A stretch of DNA of 64,000 nt, from contig NZ_AFIG01000001.1 of assembly GCF_000214595.1 (NCBI RefSeq), positions 2,026,382-2,090,381 on the forward strand, in the 5' to 3' direction. Origin of the DNA: Methylophaga thalassica MP (GTDB lineage Bacteria; Pseudomonadota; Gammaproteobacteria; Nitrosococcales; Methylophagaceae). Position numbers and translations under genes: made by a program. Position 1 is the first letter of the stretch. Every line of letters starts with the position of its first letter. Below the pieces are notes generated by a model, which saw nothing but the letters and a program-made list of their open reading frames with translations, ran no database searches and had not been told where the DNA came from. Positions 44,608 to 54,492 of this stretch are shown here, one piece after another.

Positions 44608-44970
44608 ATGAAAAAAATCATCTCATTTAGTCTATTCGTTTTATTCAGTCCATTGGCTCAGGCTCAGTCACTGTGTCCAATGACAAATGCTGATGCCATG
44701 CAAGCTTGTCTCGATGGGAAACTGCAATCAGCGATTGATGAAATGGTCAGTGACTTAACGATAATCAAACAACGCCATGCTGAAAACGATGCATTGCTAA
44801 AGTCGCTTGAGTTATCGCAGCAAACATGGGATGCCTACCGGAAAACGCAATGCCTGAATGTCTATCAGACCTGGCAAAACAATGCGCAGCAACAAGCTGT
44901 AACCGCCAGTTGCGCCATTGAGCTGACCAGGCAACGTAATCAGTTTTTACAAGACTATTATCTGAAATAA
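44608..44970 (+). CDS. LprI-like periplasmic protein (DUF1311)
   Basis: A 120-residue secreted protein: signal peptide 1-18 (MKKIISFSLFVLFSPLAQAQS) and four cysteines in the mature part. The layout MTNADAMQACLDGKLQSAI, LSQQTWDAYRKTQC and CAIELTRQRNQFLQDY (the terminal W-x-x-Y-R and L-T-x-x-R pattern) matches the lysozyme-inhibitor LprI family (DUF1311). Members bind lysozyme or have unknown function. It converges on ribF. Confidence 0.85.
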   Translation: MKKIISFSLFVLFSPLAQAQSLCPMTNADAMQACLDGKLQSAIDEMVSDLTIIKQRHAENDALLKSLELSQQTWDAYRKTQCLNVYQTWQNNAQQQAVTASCAIELTRQRNQFLQDYYLK

Positions 44971-44977
44971 ACCTCAT

Positions 44978-45910
44978 TCAGACTTGTGAAAAATAATGGC
45001 GCGCCTGATCGGCATCCTTGTGAATCTGGCTGATCAGCTGATCCAGACTGTCAAAACGCTGCTCATCACGAATCTTATGTAAGAAAAACACCTGAACATG
45101 CTCGCCATAGATCTCTCTCTTAAAATCAAACAGATGCACTTCCAGCAAGGCCTTGTTACCACCAATAGTCGGTCGGATACCAATATTTGCCACACCATTA
45201 ACCGGTTCTTCATCAATACCAAATAGCTGCACAGCAAACACCCCTGTCAGTGGAATTTTATGCCGATGAAGATGAATATTTGCCGTGGGGAATCCCATCT
45301 TACGACCACGCTTATCGCCATGCGCTACCCGACCACTCATCCGATAAGGTCGTCCTAATAACTTCTCAGCTAAGAGTAAGTCACCACTACTTAGTGCATT
45401 TCTGATACGGGTGCTGCTTACCCGGTCTTGGTCGATAGCAAAGGTGTGCATGTTCACCACCTGAAAGCCATATTGCCGTCCGGCTTGCTGTAATAACGCA
45501 AAATCGCCTTTTCTTTCACAGCCAAAGCGAAAGTCATCTCCTACCACCAGATATTTAACGTTTAATCCTTCCACTAATAATTTTTGGATAAAGAGTTCAG
45601 CCGACATCTCTGCCAACTGTTTATTAAACCGTAAAACGCATAATTGCTGGATGGAATAACAACGCAAAGCCTCCACTTTTTCACGAAACCGCGTCAATCT
45701 GGCTGGCGCTTTTTCCGGAACAAAATATTCAAATGGCTGCGGTTCAAACGTAATCACTACGGCGGGTAATTTCAGCGTATCGCCTTTCATGGCTAATTGT
45801 GTCAATACCGCTTGATGGCCTAAGTGGACACCGTCAAAATTACCGATGGTGGCAACACAGCCTTGAGGTGAAGCAGGTAAATTATGAAAACCGCGAATAA
45901 TTTTCGGCAT
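44978..45910 (-). CDS. ribF: Bifunctional riboflavin kinase/FAD synthetase
   Basis: The 310-residue enzyme makes FMN and then FAD from riboflavin. The N-terminal adenylyltransferase domain has IGNFDGVHLGHQAVL (His-x-Gly-His) and VGDDFRFGCER, with RVSSTRIR. The C-terminal kinase domain has GRKMGFPTANI and a C-terminal FDSLDQLISQIHKDADQAR helix. An in-frame ATG lies 33 bases upstream; ATG at 45910 gives the family-like N-terminus. No strong ribosome site is visible for either. It is divergent from xseB; no FMN riboswitch seen. Confidence 0.94.
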   Translation of the reverse strand: MPKIIRGFHNLPASPQGCVATIGNFDGVHLGHQAVLTQLAMKGDTLKLPAVVITFEPQPFEYFVPEKAPARLTRFREKVEALRCYSIQQLCVLRFNKQLAEMSAELFIQKLLVEGLNVKYLVVGDDFRFGCERKGDFALLQQAGRQYGFQVVNMHTFAIDQDRVSSTRIRNALSSGDLLLAEKLLGRPYRMSGRVAHGDKRGRKMGFPTANIHLHRHKIPLTGVFAVQLFGIDEEPVNGVANIGIRPTIGGNKALLEVHLFDFKREIYGEHVQVFFLHKIRDEQRFDSLDQLISQIHKDADQARHYFSQV

Positions 45911-46037
45911 AAGACGTTGTCTACCAAAAAAATAACTAAACACAACAGAGTAACGGCAAATAAAAAAACAATCCAGCAGGCAAGCCCACGCCTATTACCT
46001 TATAATAGGCGCAAAATTATTTCGGTCAGAGGCAAGA

Positions 46038-46283
46038 ATGGCAGCGAAACAAAAAAAACTGGATTATGAAGCTGCAGTTAAAGAGCTGGAAGCATTAGTT
46101 GAACGCCTGGAAGAAGGCGATATCAGCCTGGAAGAATCACTCAAACTCTATGAACGTGGCGTACTACTAACTCGTGATTGTCAGGAATCGTTGCAAGCGG
46201 CAGAACAAAAAGTGCAAATGCTGTTACAACAATCTGGCCAAAGCAATATGGTAGATTTTGATCCGGAAACTGGTGACGCGTGA
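46038..46283 (+). CDS. xseB: Exodeoxyribonuclease VII small subunit
   Basis: The 81-residue protein shows the family sequence YEAAVKELEALVERLEEGDISLEESLKLYERG (fragments VKELEALVERLE, LEESLKLYERG), forming two helices. XseB supports XseA in single-strand DNA hydrolysis; xseA is not in the window. The stop overlaps the GTG start of ispA (GTGA), the classic xseB-ispA-dxs operon. Confidence 0.95.
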   Translation: MAAKQKKLDYEAAVKELEALVERLEEGDISLEESLKLYERGVLLTRDCQESLQAAEQKVQMLLQQSGQSNMVDFDPETGDA

Positions 46284-47176
46284 ACGTAAAGTTTCCTCTG
46301 CAGGACTGGATGTTAAAACACCAGTCTCAAATCGAATTTGTTCTGGAAAAACGTCTTCAACAGGCACAAAAGCCAGGTTCAGCACGTTTATTTGAAGCGA
46401 TGCGCTATGCCACATTAGGTGGTGGCAAACGCTTACGCGCCCTGCTCGTCTATGCTACTGGTCAGGCATTAGGTGCAAAACAATCTGCTATGGATGTCGC
46501 GGCGGCGGCAGTAGAAATGATTCACGCCTACTCACTTGTGCATGATGATATGCCAATCATGGATGATGATGATCTGCGCAGAGGTCGTCCGACCTGTCAC
46601 AAAGCCTATGATGATGCGACTGCACTTTTAGTCGGTGATGCCTTACAAACGCTGGCTTTCGAAACCTTGTGCGATGATATTCTGACCGAGAAACAACAAA
46701 GTCGCATGGTCAAAACACTGACTCAGGCTTCTGGTGCAGCAGGTATGGCAGGTGGTCAGGCCATTGATCTGGAATCTGTTGGCAAAAAACTGGACATTGA
46801 TGCCCTACAGGCAATGCATAAATTAAAAACTGGCGCTCTCATCCGTGCCAGTGTTGTGCTCGGTGCACTCGCTGCCGAACACTATGATGAAGTGACGCTG
46901 GAACATCTTGATCGTTATGCAGACTGCATTGGACTAGCGTTTCAGGTTCAGGATGATGTGCTGGATGTCATCTCTGACACTCAAACACTTGGAAAGACCC
47001 AAGGTGCCGATATTGCATTGAATAAACCCACATATCCTGCTTTACTAGGTCTTGAAAAAGCACAACAAAAAGCGGTTGCTCTGATTGAAAAAGCACTGAC
47101 TCACCTTGATGAGTGTCCATTTAATACAGAAGTGCTGGCCGAATTAGCTCAGTTTGTTGTGAAACGCTCACATTAA
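46280..47176 (+). CDS. ispA: Farnesyl diphosphate synthase (polyprenyl synthetase)
   Basis: A 298-residue trans-prenyltransferase. First aspartate-rich motif in VHDDMPIMDDDDLRRG, second in FQVQDDVLDV, plus GGKRLRALLVY near residue 45 and a Lys-Thr motif (LKTGALIRASV). It condenses IPP with DMAPP/GPP to farnesyl diphosphate. The GTG start overlaps xseB by 4 bases; dxs follows after 12 bases. GTG start accepted because the family N-terminus and coupling fit. Confidence 0.95.
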   Translation: MNVKFPLQDWMLKHQSQIEFVLEKRLQQAQKPGSARLFEAMRYATLGGGKRLRALLVYATGQALGAKQSAMDVAAAAVEMIHAYSLVHDDMPIMDDDDLRRGRPTCHKAYDDATALLVGDALQTLAFETLCDDILTEKQQSRMVKTLTQASGAAGMAGGQAIDLESVGKKLDIDALQAMHKLKTGALIRASVVLGALAAEHYDEVTLEHLDRYADCIGLAFQVQDDVLDVISDTQTLGKTQGADIALNKPTYPALLGLEKAQQKAVALIEKALTHLDECPFNTEVLAELAQFVVKRSH

Positions 47177-47188
47177 GAAATCGACAGA

Positions 47189-49012
47189 ATGGATACTATA
47201 CTCACTCATATCAACAGCCCAGAAGATCTGCGTCAACTGGACAAAAAACAGTTGCCCCAGCTGGCAGAAGAGTTGAGAACACTCATTATCGATAGTGTGC
47301 AACAAACCGGCGGGCATATTTCATCCAACCTAGGTGTTATCGAGCTCACCATCGCCTTGCATTATGTGTTTGATACCCCCACTGACCGCTTAGTCTGGGA
47401 TGTGGGTCACCAAAGCTATGTTCATAAAATCCTCACTGGTCGCCGGGATCAGATGAATACTATGCGTCAGCCCGGTGGTTTATCAGGTTTTCCTAAACGC
47501 AGTGAAAGTGAATATGACACGTTTGGTGTGGGTCATTCGAGTACCTCCATCAGTGCCGCTCTTGGCATGGCACTCGCTGCACAAGCCAACGATGATCCAC
47601 GTCATGCTGTCGCCATTATTGGTGATGGCGCCCTCACCGCCGGACAGGCGTTTGAGGCGTTGGCACATGCCGGTGACTTGAGCGCGAATTTATTAGTCAT
47701 TCTTAACGACAATGAAATGTCGATTTCAAAAAATGTCGGCGGCATGGCAAATTATCTCGCCAAATTATTATCAGGCAGCTTTTACGCCAGTGCTCGTGAA
47801 GGCAGCAAGCGTGTACTGGAAAAGATTCCACCCGCTTGGGAAATTGCCAAACGCGCAGAAGAGCATGTTAAAGGCATGATGGTTCCTGGCACTTTATTCG
47901 AAGAAATGGGCTTTAATTATATTGGCCCGATTGATGGTCACGATATCGATACGCTCATTGCGACTATGACCAATTTGAAAAAACGTAAGGGTCCGCAATT
48001 TCTTCATATCGTCACCAAAAAAGGCAAAGGCTATGAGCCTGCCGAATTACATCCCTGCAAATATCATGGTGTCAGTCCGGCCAATAGTAAATCTTCTGGG
48101 CCGACATATACCCAAGTGTTTGGCCGTTGGTTATGCGATATGGCTCGTCTGGATCCGGACTTATTCGGCATCACACCTGCCATGTGTGAAGGCTCGGGGT
48201 TGAACCGCTTTGCTGAAGACTTTCCTGAGCGTTATTTTGATGTCGGCATCGCTGAACAACATTCTGTGACCTTAGCTGCAGGCTTGGCCTGTGAAGGCAA
48301 AAAACCGGTTGTGGCAATTTACTCGACCTTCTTACAAAGAGCCTACGATCAATTAATTCACGATGTGGCTATTCAGAATCTGAATGTACTGTTTGCTATT
48401 GATCGCGCTGGCTTGGTTGGCGCTGATGGTCCGACACATGCGGGTAGCTTTGATTTAAGCTTTTTGCGCTGCATTCCTAATATGATCATCATGGCACCGG
48501 CTGATGAAAATGAATGTCGGCAAATGTTAACCACCGGTTTCCGTTATAACGGACCGGCAGCAGTGCGTTATCCGCGGGGCAGTGGCAATGGCACCCCTGT
48601 TGAGCCAGCTTTAACTTCATTAGAAATAGGAAAAGCCCAATTAAAACGTCAAGGTAAAAAGGTCGCGATTCTGGCCTTTGGCAGCATGGTCACTGCAGCT
48701 GAACAAGCCGCAGAACAAATCAATGCCACGGTGGTGAATATGCGCTTTGTCAAACCCCTAGATACGGACATCATCAATCACATTGCTAACTCGCACGATT
48801 TAATCATCACTATTGAAGAAAATGCTGTGATGGGTGGCGCAGGTAGCGCTGTAAATGAATATTTAAGAGAAATAAATCATCCTGTCGCCATAAAATTAAT
48901 GGGATTGCCCGATACATTTATCGAGCATGGCGTTCATAGCAGCATGTTAAGTGACTGTGGTCTGGATGCTGCAGGTATTTTGCATACCATTAATCAGCAC
49001 TTTGCGGCATAA
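47189..49012 (+). CDS. dxs: 1-deoxy-D-xylulose-5-phosphate synthase
   Basis: The 607-residue thiamine-diphosphate enzyme catalyses the first step of the MEP isoprenoid pathway (pyruvate plus glyceraldehyde 3-phosphate). Motifs: [13 protein letters not shown] near residue 72, the thiamine motif [18 protein letters not shown] through [12 protein letters not shown], ExH-like [13 protein letters not shown] with the catalytic glutamate, and [15 protein letters not shown]. It is the third gene of the xseB-ispA-dxs operon, supplying IPP/DMAPP for IspA. Confidence 0.97.
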   Translation: MDTILTHINSPEDLRQLDKKQLPQLAEELRTLIIDSVQQTGGHISSNLGVIELTIALHYVFDTPTDRLVWDVGHQSYVHKILTGRRDQMNTMRQPGGLSGFPKRSESEYDTFGVGHSSTSISAALGMALAAQANDDPRHAVAIIGDGALTAGQAFEALAHAGDLSANLLVILNDNEMSISKNVGGMANYLAKLLSGSFYASAREGSKRVLEKIPPAWEIAKRAEEHVKGMMVPGTLFEEMGFNYIGPIDGHDIDTLIATMTNLKKRKGPQFLHIVTKKGKGYEPAELHPCKYHGVSPANSKSSGPTYTQVFGRWLCDMARLDPDLFGITPAMCEGSGLNRFAEDFPERYFDVGIAEQHSVTLAAGLACEGKKPVVAIYSTFLQRAYDQLIHDVAIQNLNVLFAIDRAGLVGADGPTHAGSFDLSFLRCIPNMIIMAPADENECRQMLTTGFRYNGPAAVRYPRGSGNGTPVEPALTSLEIGKAQLKRQGKKVAILAFGSMVTAAEQAAEQINATVVNMRFVKPLDTDIINHIANSHDLIITIEENAVMGGAGSAVNEYLREINHPVAIKLMGLPDTFIEHGVHSSMLSDCGLDAAGILHTINQHFAA

Positions 49013-49056
49013 TACGCTGTCTTCGTGAACGATTCCTGAGTATAATAGTCAACATT

Positions 49057-49440
49057 ATGAGCGCAACGTATACCCTGAAAATTCTGGCCGATTTTGCCTC
49101 GGCACACACCTTAAGAGATTATCCAGGTGATTGCCGTCGTATGCATGGTCACAACTGGAAGCTGGAAGTCGAAGTCACTGCTATTGATCTAAATGAACAT
49201 GGCATGGGTATGGACTTCAAAACCATTAAAACAGCTACTCGCGAGTTGGCTAAAACGCTGGACCACCGTTATCTGAATGACATCCCACCATTCGATACCA
49301 TTAATCCAACGGCTGAAAATATTGCCAGATTTTTTTACCAAAAGCTCAGTGATACGTTAAATAATGATATCGCTAAAGTTTCCGGTGTCACCTTGTGGGA
49401 AACAGATCGCGCTTGCGTTAAATACAGCGAGGACAATTGA
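49057..49440 (+). CDS. queD: 6-carboxy-5,6,7,8-tetrahydropterin synthase
   Basis: The 127-residue T-fold protein keeps the zinc and catalytic set of QueD: His in FASAHTL, C-x3-MHGHNW (DCRRMHGHNWKLEVEV), DHRYLND and the C-terminal WET motif. It converts dihydroneopterin triphosphate to CPH4 in queuosine synthesis. folE2, which makes that substrate, begins 1 base after its stop. A TATAAT box at 49041-49046 lies just upstream, with a poor -35, so a separate promoter is possible. Confidence 0.92.
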   Translation: MSATYTLKILADFASAHTLRDYPGDCRRMHGHNWKLEVEVTAIDLNEHGMGMDFKTIKTATRELAKTLDHRYLNDIPPFDTINPTAENIARFFYQKLSDTLNNDIAKVSGVTLWETDRACVKYSEDN

Positions 49441-50253
49441 ATGAGCACAACCCCAGCTAGCACTGAGATCAAAGACGAAATCGAAGACGTACAGAATATT
49501 GCCGACCAGCGTAAAATCGCTATTGATAAAGTCGGTATTAAAGATATTAAACACCCGGTCAAAGTCAGTGACCGTACCACCGGTGAACAGCACACCATTG
49601 CTAACTTTAATATGTATGTGAACCTGCCTCATCAGTTTAAAGGCACACATATGTCTCGTTTTGTTGAGATTTTGAATCAGCATGAACGTGAGATCACTGT
49701 TAAATCTTTCCGTGAAATGCTGGGTCAAATGACTGAGCGTCTTGACGCGGAATCAGGCTATATTGAAATGAACTTCCCTTATTTTGTGAATAAGGAAGCA
49801 CCTGTTTCAAAAGTGAAAAGTCTAATGGATTATGACGTCACCTTTATCGGTGAAATCACTGGTACTAAAACCATGATGACGGTTAAGGTCGTCGTTCCTG
49901 TGACGAGCTTATGCCCATGTTCAAAGAATATCTCAGATTATGGCGCGCATAACCAACGTTCACACGTCACTTTGACTGTTCGCGTTGATAGCTTTGTCTG
50001 GATTGAAGATTTAATCGATCTGGTAGAAAAAGAAGCCTCTTGCGAAATCTTTGGTTTATTAAAACGTCCGGATGAAAAATTCGTTACCGAACGTGCGTAC
50101 GATAATCCGAAATTTGTTGAAGATATGGTGCGTGACATTGCAGCCAGATTAAATGATGATTCTCGTATCACCGCTTACACAGTCGAATCAGAAAACTTCG
50201 AATCTATTCATAACCACTCTGCATACGCATTGATTACCAAAGGTTTTGATTGA
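49441..50253 (+). CDS. folE2: GTP cyclohydrolase FolE2 (type IB)
   Basis: A 270-residue metal-flexible GTP cyclohydrolase that makes dihydroneopterin triphosphate for folate and queuosine. FolE2 motifs: SRFVEIL, the [13 protein letters not shown] region, and the catalytic-cysteine segment [15 protein letters not shown] (about residues 150-165), then [11 protein letters not shown]. FolE2 does not need zinc, unlike FolE1, and supports growth under zinc limitation. It is translationally adjacent to queD and ends at a clear terminator. Confidence 0.94.
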   Translation: MSTTPASTEIKDEIEDVQNIADQRKIAIDKVGIKDIKHPVKVSDRTTGEQHTIANFNMYVNLPHQFKGTHMSRFVEILNQHEREITVKSFREMLGQMTERLDAESGYIEMNFPYFVNKEAPVSKVKSLMDYDVTFIGEITGTKTMMTVKVVVPVTSLCPCSKNISDYGAHNQRSHVTLTVRVDSFVWIEDLIDLVEKEASCEIFGLLKRPDEKFVTERAYDNPKFVEDMVRDIAARLNDDSRITAYTVESENFESIHNHSAYALITKGFD

Positions 50254-50273
50254 TACAACATCAATCACAAATA

Positions 50274-50302
50274 AAAAAAGCCCGGTTTAACCGGGCTTTT
50301 TT
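50274..50302. terminator. Bidirectional terminator after folE2
   Basis: AAGCCCGG and CCGGGCTT form a stem with TTTAA loop, preceded by A residues and followed by a T-run; works for folE2 and for the convergent protease gene. Confidence 0.94.
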
Positions 50303-50306
50303 ATGC

Positions 50307-50951
50307 TCAATATTTTTGTCTTAAATCGAGACGCTCACCATTATGTTGAATATCCAGTTGGCCAAGAAAAGACATGCCCAGTAGCGTCACTGAAGGTTCT
50401 TCACCATCCAAAACCACAGCATCGACATTGTGTAGCTTTATCTGTTCAAGTTGCACATAATCCAGCTTCACCTTATATCCGACACTACTGCCTGATGCCG
50501 TTCTTATGCCAACTTGCTGACCGCGAAGATAATCAATACCAAGGCGGGATGCCGTCGCGGCATTCATAGCGATGGTACTGGCGCCGGTATCGACTAAGAA
50601 ACTTATCGTATAACCATTGATATTACCGGTAGCAGTATACATACCATTGGTCGGCCACAACGTCACTGCTGTTTTTTTCTCGGCTTCTATGTAATTGCTA
50701 TTAATCCGATCGCCCAATGGAAAGATCTGTTTTTCGCCATTGATTTCAAACGTTGCGCTATTACTGTTAGCAGCAATTAACTTCAGGCCCTCTGGGCTGG
50801 TTTCTCCGACATTTAAAAAATGCTGTTGACCATCTACTTCAACCACAGCTTTGTCTTTAAACAGGCCAACCACCATAATGTTAACAACGACAGCCTCTGC
50901 TCGACTGCTAATTAACAGTATAATAAGCCACATTAATATGACTTTAGCCAT
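50307..50951 (-). CDS. Secreted retropepsin-like aspartic protease
   Basis: A 214-residue protein with an N-terminal signal peptide or anchor (residues 1-20). The aspartic protease motif FLVDTGASTIAMNAATA (Asp-Thr-Gly, about residues 115-131) and the second-lobe hydrophobic VTLLGMSFLG fit the single-domain clan AA protease family found in proteobacteria, which acts in the periplasm. The N-terminal half (AVVEVDGQQHFLNVGETSPEGLKLI) resembles a small beta domain. Substrate unknown. Confidence 0.86.
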   Translation of the reverse strand: MAKVILMWLIILLISSRAEAVVVNIMVVGLFKDKAVVEVDGQQHFLNVGETSPEGLKLIAANSNSATFEINGEKQIFPLGDRINSNYIEAEKKTAVTLWPTNGMYTATGNINGYTISFLVDTGASTIAMNAATASRLGIDYLRGQQVGIRTASGSSVGYKVKLDYVQLEQIKLHNVDAVVLDGEEPSVTLLGMSFLGQLDIQHNGERLDLRQKY

Positions 50952-50989
50952 AACGTTTCTTTTTAATCAGGTTTATCACTAACACCATC

Positions 50990-52105
50990 ATGAGTGCATT
51001 CTCCCCTATTACAGTATCTGGTGTACTGCTGGCTGGCGGCCAATCCCGCCGGATGGGTGGTCAGGACAAAGGTTTGCTCCCCTATCAGGGTCGCTCGATG
51101 GCTAGCCACGTCATTAGTGCCATATTACCGCAAGTTGATGATTTTTATATCAGTGCAAATCAACATATTGAAGAATATCGATCATTTTCTTACCCCGTCA
51201 TCACGGATGGACTTGATAATTTTCAGGGTCCTCTCGCTGGTATCCTGGCTGTGATGGAGCAAATCGATTCTGACTATCTGCTGACAGTGCCTTGTGATAA
51301 TCCTGTTATCAGCCCTCAACTGCGACAGCGTTTACTGGAAGCTTTGTTAACGACTGGAAGTGATATTGCGGTAGCGCATGATGGCACTCAATTACAACCC
51401 GTATTTTCATTAATTCCTCGACGCTTACAATCATCATTAACTGACTTTTTAGCCTCTGGTCAGCGCAAAACCCGTGACTGGTTATTCCAGCATAAGGTTG
51501 TTGAAGTGGACTTTTCTGATCAGGCTGACTGTTTTATCAATATCAATACGGCTGATGACTTACAAAAAAAACCAAAGATACGTTCAGCTATACCGGCCCT
51601 TGGCTTTGCTGCATTTAGTGGAACAGGTAAAACAACATTACTCACCAAACTCATTCCTGCGCTGAAAAATAAAGATATACATGTCGCCGTGATAAAACAT
51701 GCCCATCACAATTTTGATATCGATAAACCGGGCAAGGACAGCTATCAAATCCGTGAGGCAGGTGCCGAGGAAATCATTATTGCCTCAGCAAAAATGATGG
51801 CGCTAATGAGAAAACATCACGATGAACTCATTGAACCTGAATTACAGCCATTAATCCAACGCCTCGATACCAGTAATATCGATCTCATTCTTGTCGAGGG
51901 ATTCAAACACGAAAATTTCCCCAAAATAGAATTAAACCGTGCGGAACTGGGTCCACCGACTTTGTTCAAGGAGGATCCGCATATCATTGCAATCGCCTCT
52001 GATAAAAACGATAGTCACGCTGACATGCCTTTGGTATTAGATATCAATAATATCCCCGCCATGGTCGAGTTTATTGAACAGTTTATTTTTTCATGGAACA
52101 GCTAA
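50990..52105 (+). CDS. Fused molybdenum cofactor guanylyltransferase MobA and adaptor MobB
   Basis: A 371-residue fusion. Residues 1-195 are MobA: LLAGGQSRRMGGQDKG nucleotide loop, then GPLAGIL and VPCDNPVISPQL, transferring GMP to molybdopterin. Residues about 198-371 are MobB: FSGTGKTTLLTKL Walker A, KHAHHNFDIDKPGKDS and the LVEGFKHE motif. In many genomes the two are separate. It is immediately followed by moeA; the three steps of Mo-cofactor assembly are thus clustered. No molybdoenzyme lies in the window. Confidence 0.92.
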   Translation: MSAFSPITVSGVLLAGGQSRRMGGQDKGLLPYQGRSMASHVISAILPQVDDFYISANQHIEEYRSFSYPVITDGLDNFQGPLAGILAVMEQIDSDYLLTVPCDNPVISPQLRQRLLEALLTTGSDIAVAHDGTQLQPVFSLIPRRLQSSLTDFLASGQRKTRDWLFQHKVVEVDFSDQADCFININTADDLQKKPKIRSAIPALGFAAFSGTGKTTLLTKLIPALKNKDIHVAVIKHAHHNFDIDKPGKDSYQIREAGAEEIIIASAKMMALMRKHHDELIEPELQPLIQRLDTSNIDLILVEGFKHENFPKIELNRAELGPPTLFKEDPHIIAIASDKNDSHADMPLVLDINNIPAMVEFIEQFIFSWNS

Positions 52106-52107
52106 AT

Positions 52108-53367
52108 ATGGCCGAATTTACCCCGCAGCCCAGTTGTGCTGATGATGTTGATCACAATAATCTGACTGTTAAACAGGCTAGTCAGCGAATTCATGATTTA
52201 TTATCACCGATATCGAGCTGGCAGAAAGTCTCCTTAAGACAGGCTTTGGGCCAGATCCTACACCAAAGTGTTGTGTCTCCCCGTCAGGTGCCTCCCTATA
52301 ATAATTCAGCCATGGACGGTTATGCCTTACGCAGTGCTGACATTAAAAATGCCCCCTTTACACTCGCTAATATCGGTGTGGCTTTTGCAGGGAAACCTTA
52401 CCAAGGTCGGGTCGAAGCCGGGCAATGTATTCGTATTATGACTGGCGCAAAAATTCCTGATGACTGTGACACGGTGGTGATGCAGGAACAGGTGCAACCA
52501 AATGAAGATATGGTCACCGTCCACACTGACCTAAAAGCGGGACAAAATGTCAGACTTGCCGGAGAAGATATTGACAGTGGTGATACGGTTCTACCTGCTG
52601 GGCGAAGATTAACAGCGGCCGATTTAGGTCTACTGGCATCGCTTGGCATCGCAGAAGTCGTCACTTACCGGCCTCTTCGTGTCGCTTTTTTTTCTACTGG
52701 CGATGAATTATGTGGCCTTGGTGAACACCTGGCTGATGGACAAATCTACGACAGCAATCGTTACACCCTCTATGGCATGCTCAGTCAGCTCAATATTGAT
52801 GTCATTGATATGGGGGTCATTCCAGATAACAGAGCCGCATTAAGAATTGCTTTACAGCAAGCGGCGACAGATGCGGATGTCATCATTTCCTCTGGCGGTG
52901 TGTCCGTAGGTGATGCTGATTATGTCAAAGATATGTTGGCAGAATTAGGTGAAGTCAATTTCTGGAAAATTGCGATGCGTCCAGGACGCCCTCTAGCCTT
53001 TGGCCAAATAGGCGAAGCGATGTTCTTTGGTTTGCCCGGTAATCCGGTGTCAGTAATGGTCACTTTCTACCAATTTGTACAACCTGCGTTAAAACGTCTG
53101 GCAGGTGAAACTGACTCCGATCCCATCATATTCAAAGTACCATGCGATAATGTAATTAAAAAACGTGCTGGTCGCTTTGAATTTCAGCGCGGCATTTTAT
53201 TCAGAAACAATGAAGGCCAACTCAGAGTCAGCACAACCGGGGCACAAGGATCGGGTATCCTTCGCTCAATGAGTATGGCGAATTGTTTTATTTTACTTGA
53301 AGAAAACTGTGACGGACTTAGTGCCGGCAGTCTTGTTAACGTTCAACCCTTTGCAGGTCTGGTATGA
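52108..53367 (+). CDS. moeA: Molybdopterin molybdotransferase
   Basis: A 419-residue protein inserting molybdenum into molybdopterin. MoeA motifs: [62 protein letters not shown], and [14 protein letters not shown] with [15 protein letters not shown] at 52093 within mobAB is an alternative start; 52108 starts just after the mobAB stop and has GGA about 10 bases upstream. ttcA follows with a 4-base overlap. Confidence 0.94.
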   Translation: MAEFTPQPSCADDVDHNNLTVKQASQRIHDLLSPISSWQKVSLRQALGQILHQSVVSPRQVPPYNNSAMDGYALRSADIKNAPFTLANIGVAFAGKPYQGRVEAGQCIRIMTGAKIPDDCDTVVMQEQVQPNEDMVTVHTDLKAGQNVRLAGEDIDSGDTVLPAGRRLTAADLGLLASLGIAEVVTYRPLRVAFFSTGDELCGLGEHLADGQIYDSNRYTLYGMLSQLNIDVIDMGVIPDNRAALRIALQQAATDADVIISSGGVSVGDADYVKDMLAELGEVNFWKIAMRPGRPLAFGQIGEAMFFGLPGNPVSVMVTFYQFVQPALKRLAGETDSDPIIFKVPCDNVIKKRAGRFEFQRGILFRNNEGQLRVSTTGAQGSGILRSMSMANCFILLEENCDGLSAGSLVNVQPFAGLV

Positions 53368-54242
53368 CAGAATCCACAACCGAACACACTTTGGTCAAAC
53401 AACAACGCGAGTTTAATAAACTGCGTAAACGCTTACGTCGCAACGTCGGTCAGGCAATTGCCGATTACAATATGATTCAGGACGGCGATAAAGTGATGGT
53501 CTGTTTATCTGGTGGTAAAGACAGTTATACCATGCTCGATATTCTGATTAATCTGAGAGACCATGCCCCGATTAAGTTTGATCTTATCGCTGTTAATCTC
53601 GATCAAAAGCAGCCGGGCTTCCCTGAGCATGTATTACCGGAATATTTGTCATCGATTGGTGTGCCATTCCATATCATTGAAAAAGACACGTACAGCATCG
53701 TTAAAGAAGTGGTGCCAGAGGGTAAAACCACCTGCGGCATATGCTCACGTCTGCGCCGTGGCTCTTTATATGGTTACGCACGGCAAAATGGCATCACCAA
53801 AATAGCATTAGGTCATCACCGTGATGACATTATTGAAACGCTGTTTCTGAATATGTTTTATGGCAGCAAAATAAAAGCGATGCCGCCGAAATTATTAAGT
53901 GATGATAAAACCAATATTGTGATAAGACCCTTAGCCTATGCGCAAGAGTCTGATATTGCCCGTTATGCAGAAGCCATGAAGTTTCCCATTATTCCCTGCA
54001 ATTTATGTGGCTCGCAGGAAAATCTGCAACGTCAGGCGATCAAAGCCATGTTGCAAGGCTGGGAAAAACAGTTTCCGGGCAGATTGGAAAATATTTTCCG
54101 CAGTATTCAGAATATTTCGCCATCACAAATGGGCGATCTTGATTTATTTAACTTCACCGATCTTGAGCAGTTAAGACAGGAACCAACAGGAGAAGAAGAT
54201 CGCTTCCAGGATGATATTCAACAGCCTGCACTGGCAAGATAG
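53364..54242 (+). CDS. ttcA: tRNA 2-thiocytidine(32) synthetase
   Basis: TtcA places sulfur at C32 of tRNA. The 292-residue protein has the PP-loop SGGKDS (residues 49-54) and the iron-sulfur cysteines C124-x-x-C127 ([12 protein letters not shown]) plus a third in PCNLCGSQ near residue 217. Length is normal. Its ATG overlaps the moeA stop, and expression with molybdenum genes is probably incidental. Confidence 0.95.
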   Translation: MTESTTEHTLVKQQREFNKLRKRLRRNVGQAIADYNMIQDGDKVMVCLSGGKDSYTMLDILINLRDHAPIKFDLIAVNLDQKQPGFPEHVLPEYLSSIGVPFHIIEKDTYSIVKEVVPEGKTTCGICSRLRRGSLYGYARQNGITKIALGHHRDDIIETLFLNMFYGSKIKAMPPKLLSDDKTNIVIRPLAYAQESDIARYAEAMKFPIIPCNLCGSQENLQRQAIKAMLQGWEKQFPGRLENIFRSIQNISPSQMGDLDLFNFTDLEQLRQEPTGEEDRFQDDIQQPALAR

Positions 54243-54294
54243 CCACAGACTTATCACCAGTTATGACAAGTATTACAAAACCAATACAAGTATC

Positions 54295-54414
54295 ATCGCT
54301 AAGTCATTGAATCTGATTAATTCTATCGTAAAGCATTGATATATATAGCTTTAATAAAGTGGTCATTTTTTAACCAAAACCGTCAGCCTTGTTACGTAAG
54401 AATGACTTAGCGAT
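54295..54414. repeat. Long-range 14-bp inverted repeat
   Basis: ATCGCTAAGTCATT at 54295-54308 has an exact reverse complement at 54401-54414, with 92 AT-rich bases between. TAAGTCATTGA at 54300-54310 recurs directly at 54466-54476, with an imperfect TAAAGCATTGA at 54329-54339 and a shorter TAAGTC at 54486. No coding sequence covers the region between ttcA and the VOC gene. Confidence 0.65.
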
Positions 54415-54431
54415 TTTCACAGAAGTTAATC

Positions 54432-54466
54432 ACAGAGTTATCCACAGAAAATGTGAGTAACTCTGT
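54432..54466. repeat. Hairpin with embedded DnaA box
   Basis: ACAGAGTTA and TAACTCTGT (9 bp) enclose a second stem CACA/TGTG around GAAAA. The left arm includes TTATCCACA (54438-54446), a perfect DnaA box. No T-run follows on either strand, so it is not an evident terminator for the convergent genes on each side. Confidence 0.6.
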
Positions 54467-54492
54467 AAGTCATTGATCGCTTCTCTAAGTCC

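Noticed and set aside
49013-49056. preQ1 riboswitch before queD
   Set aside because: The gap is only 44 bases and no characteristic stem with purine-rich tail was seen.
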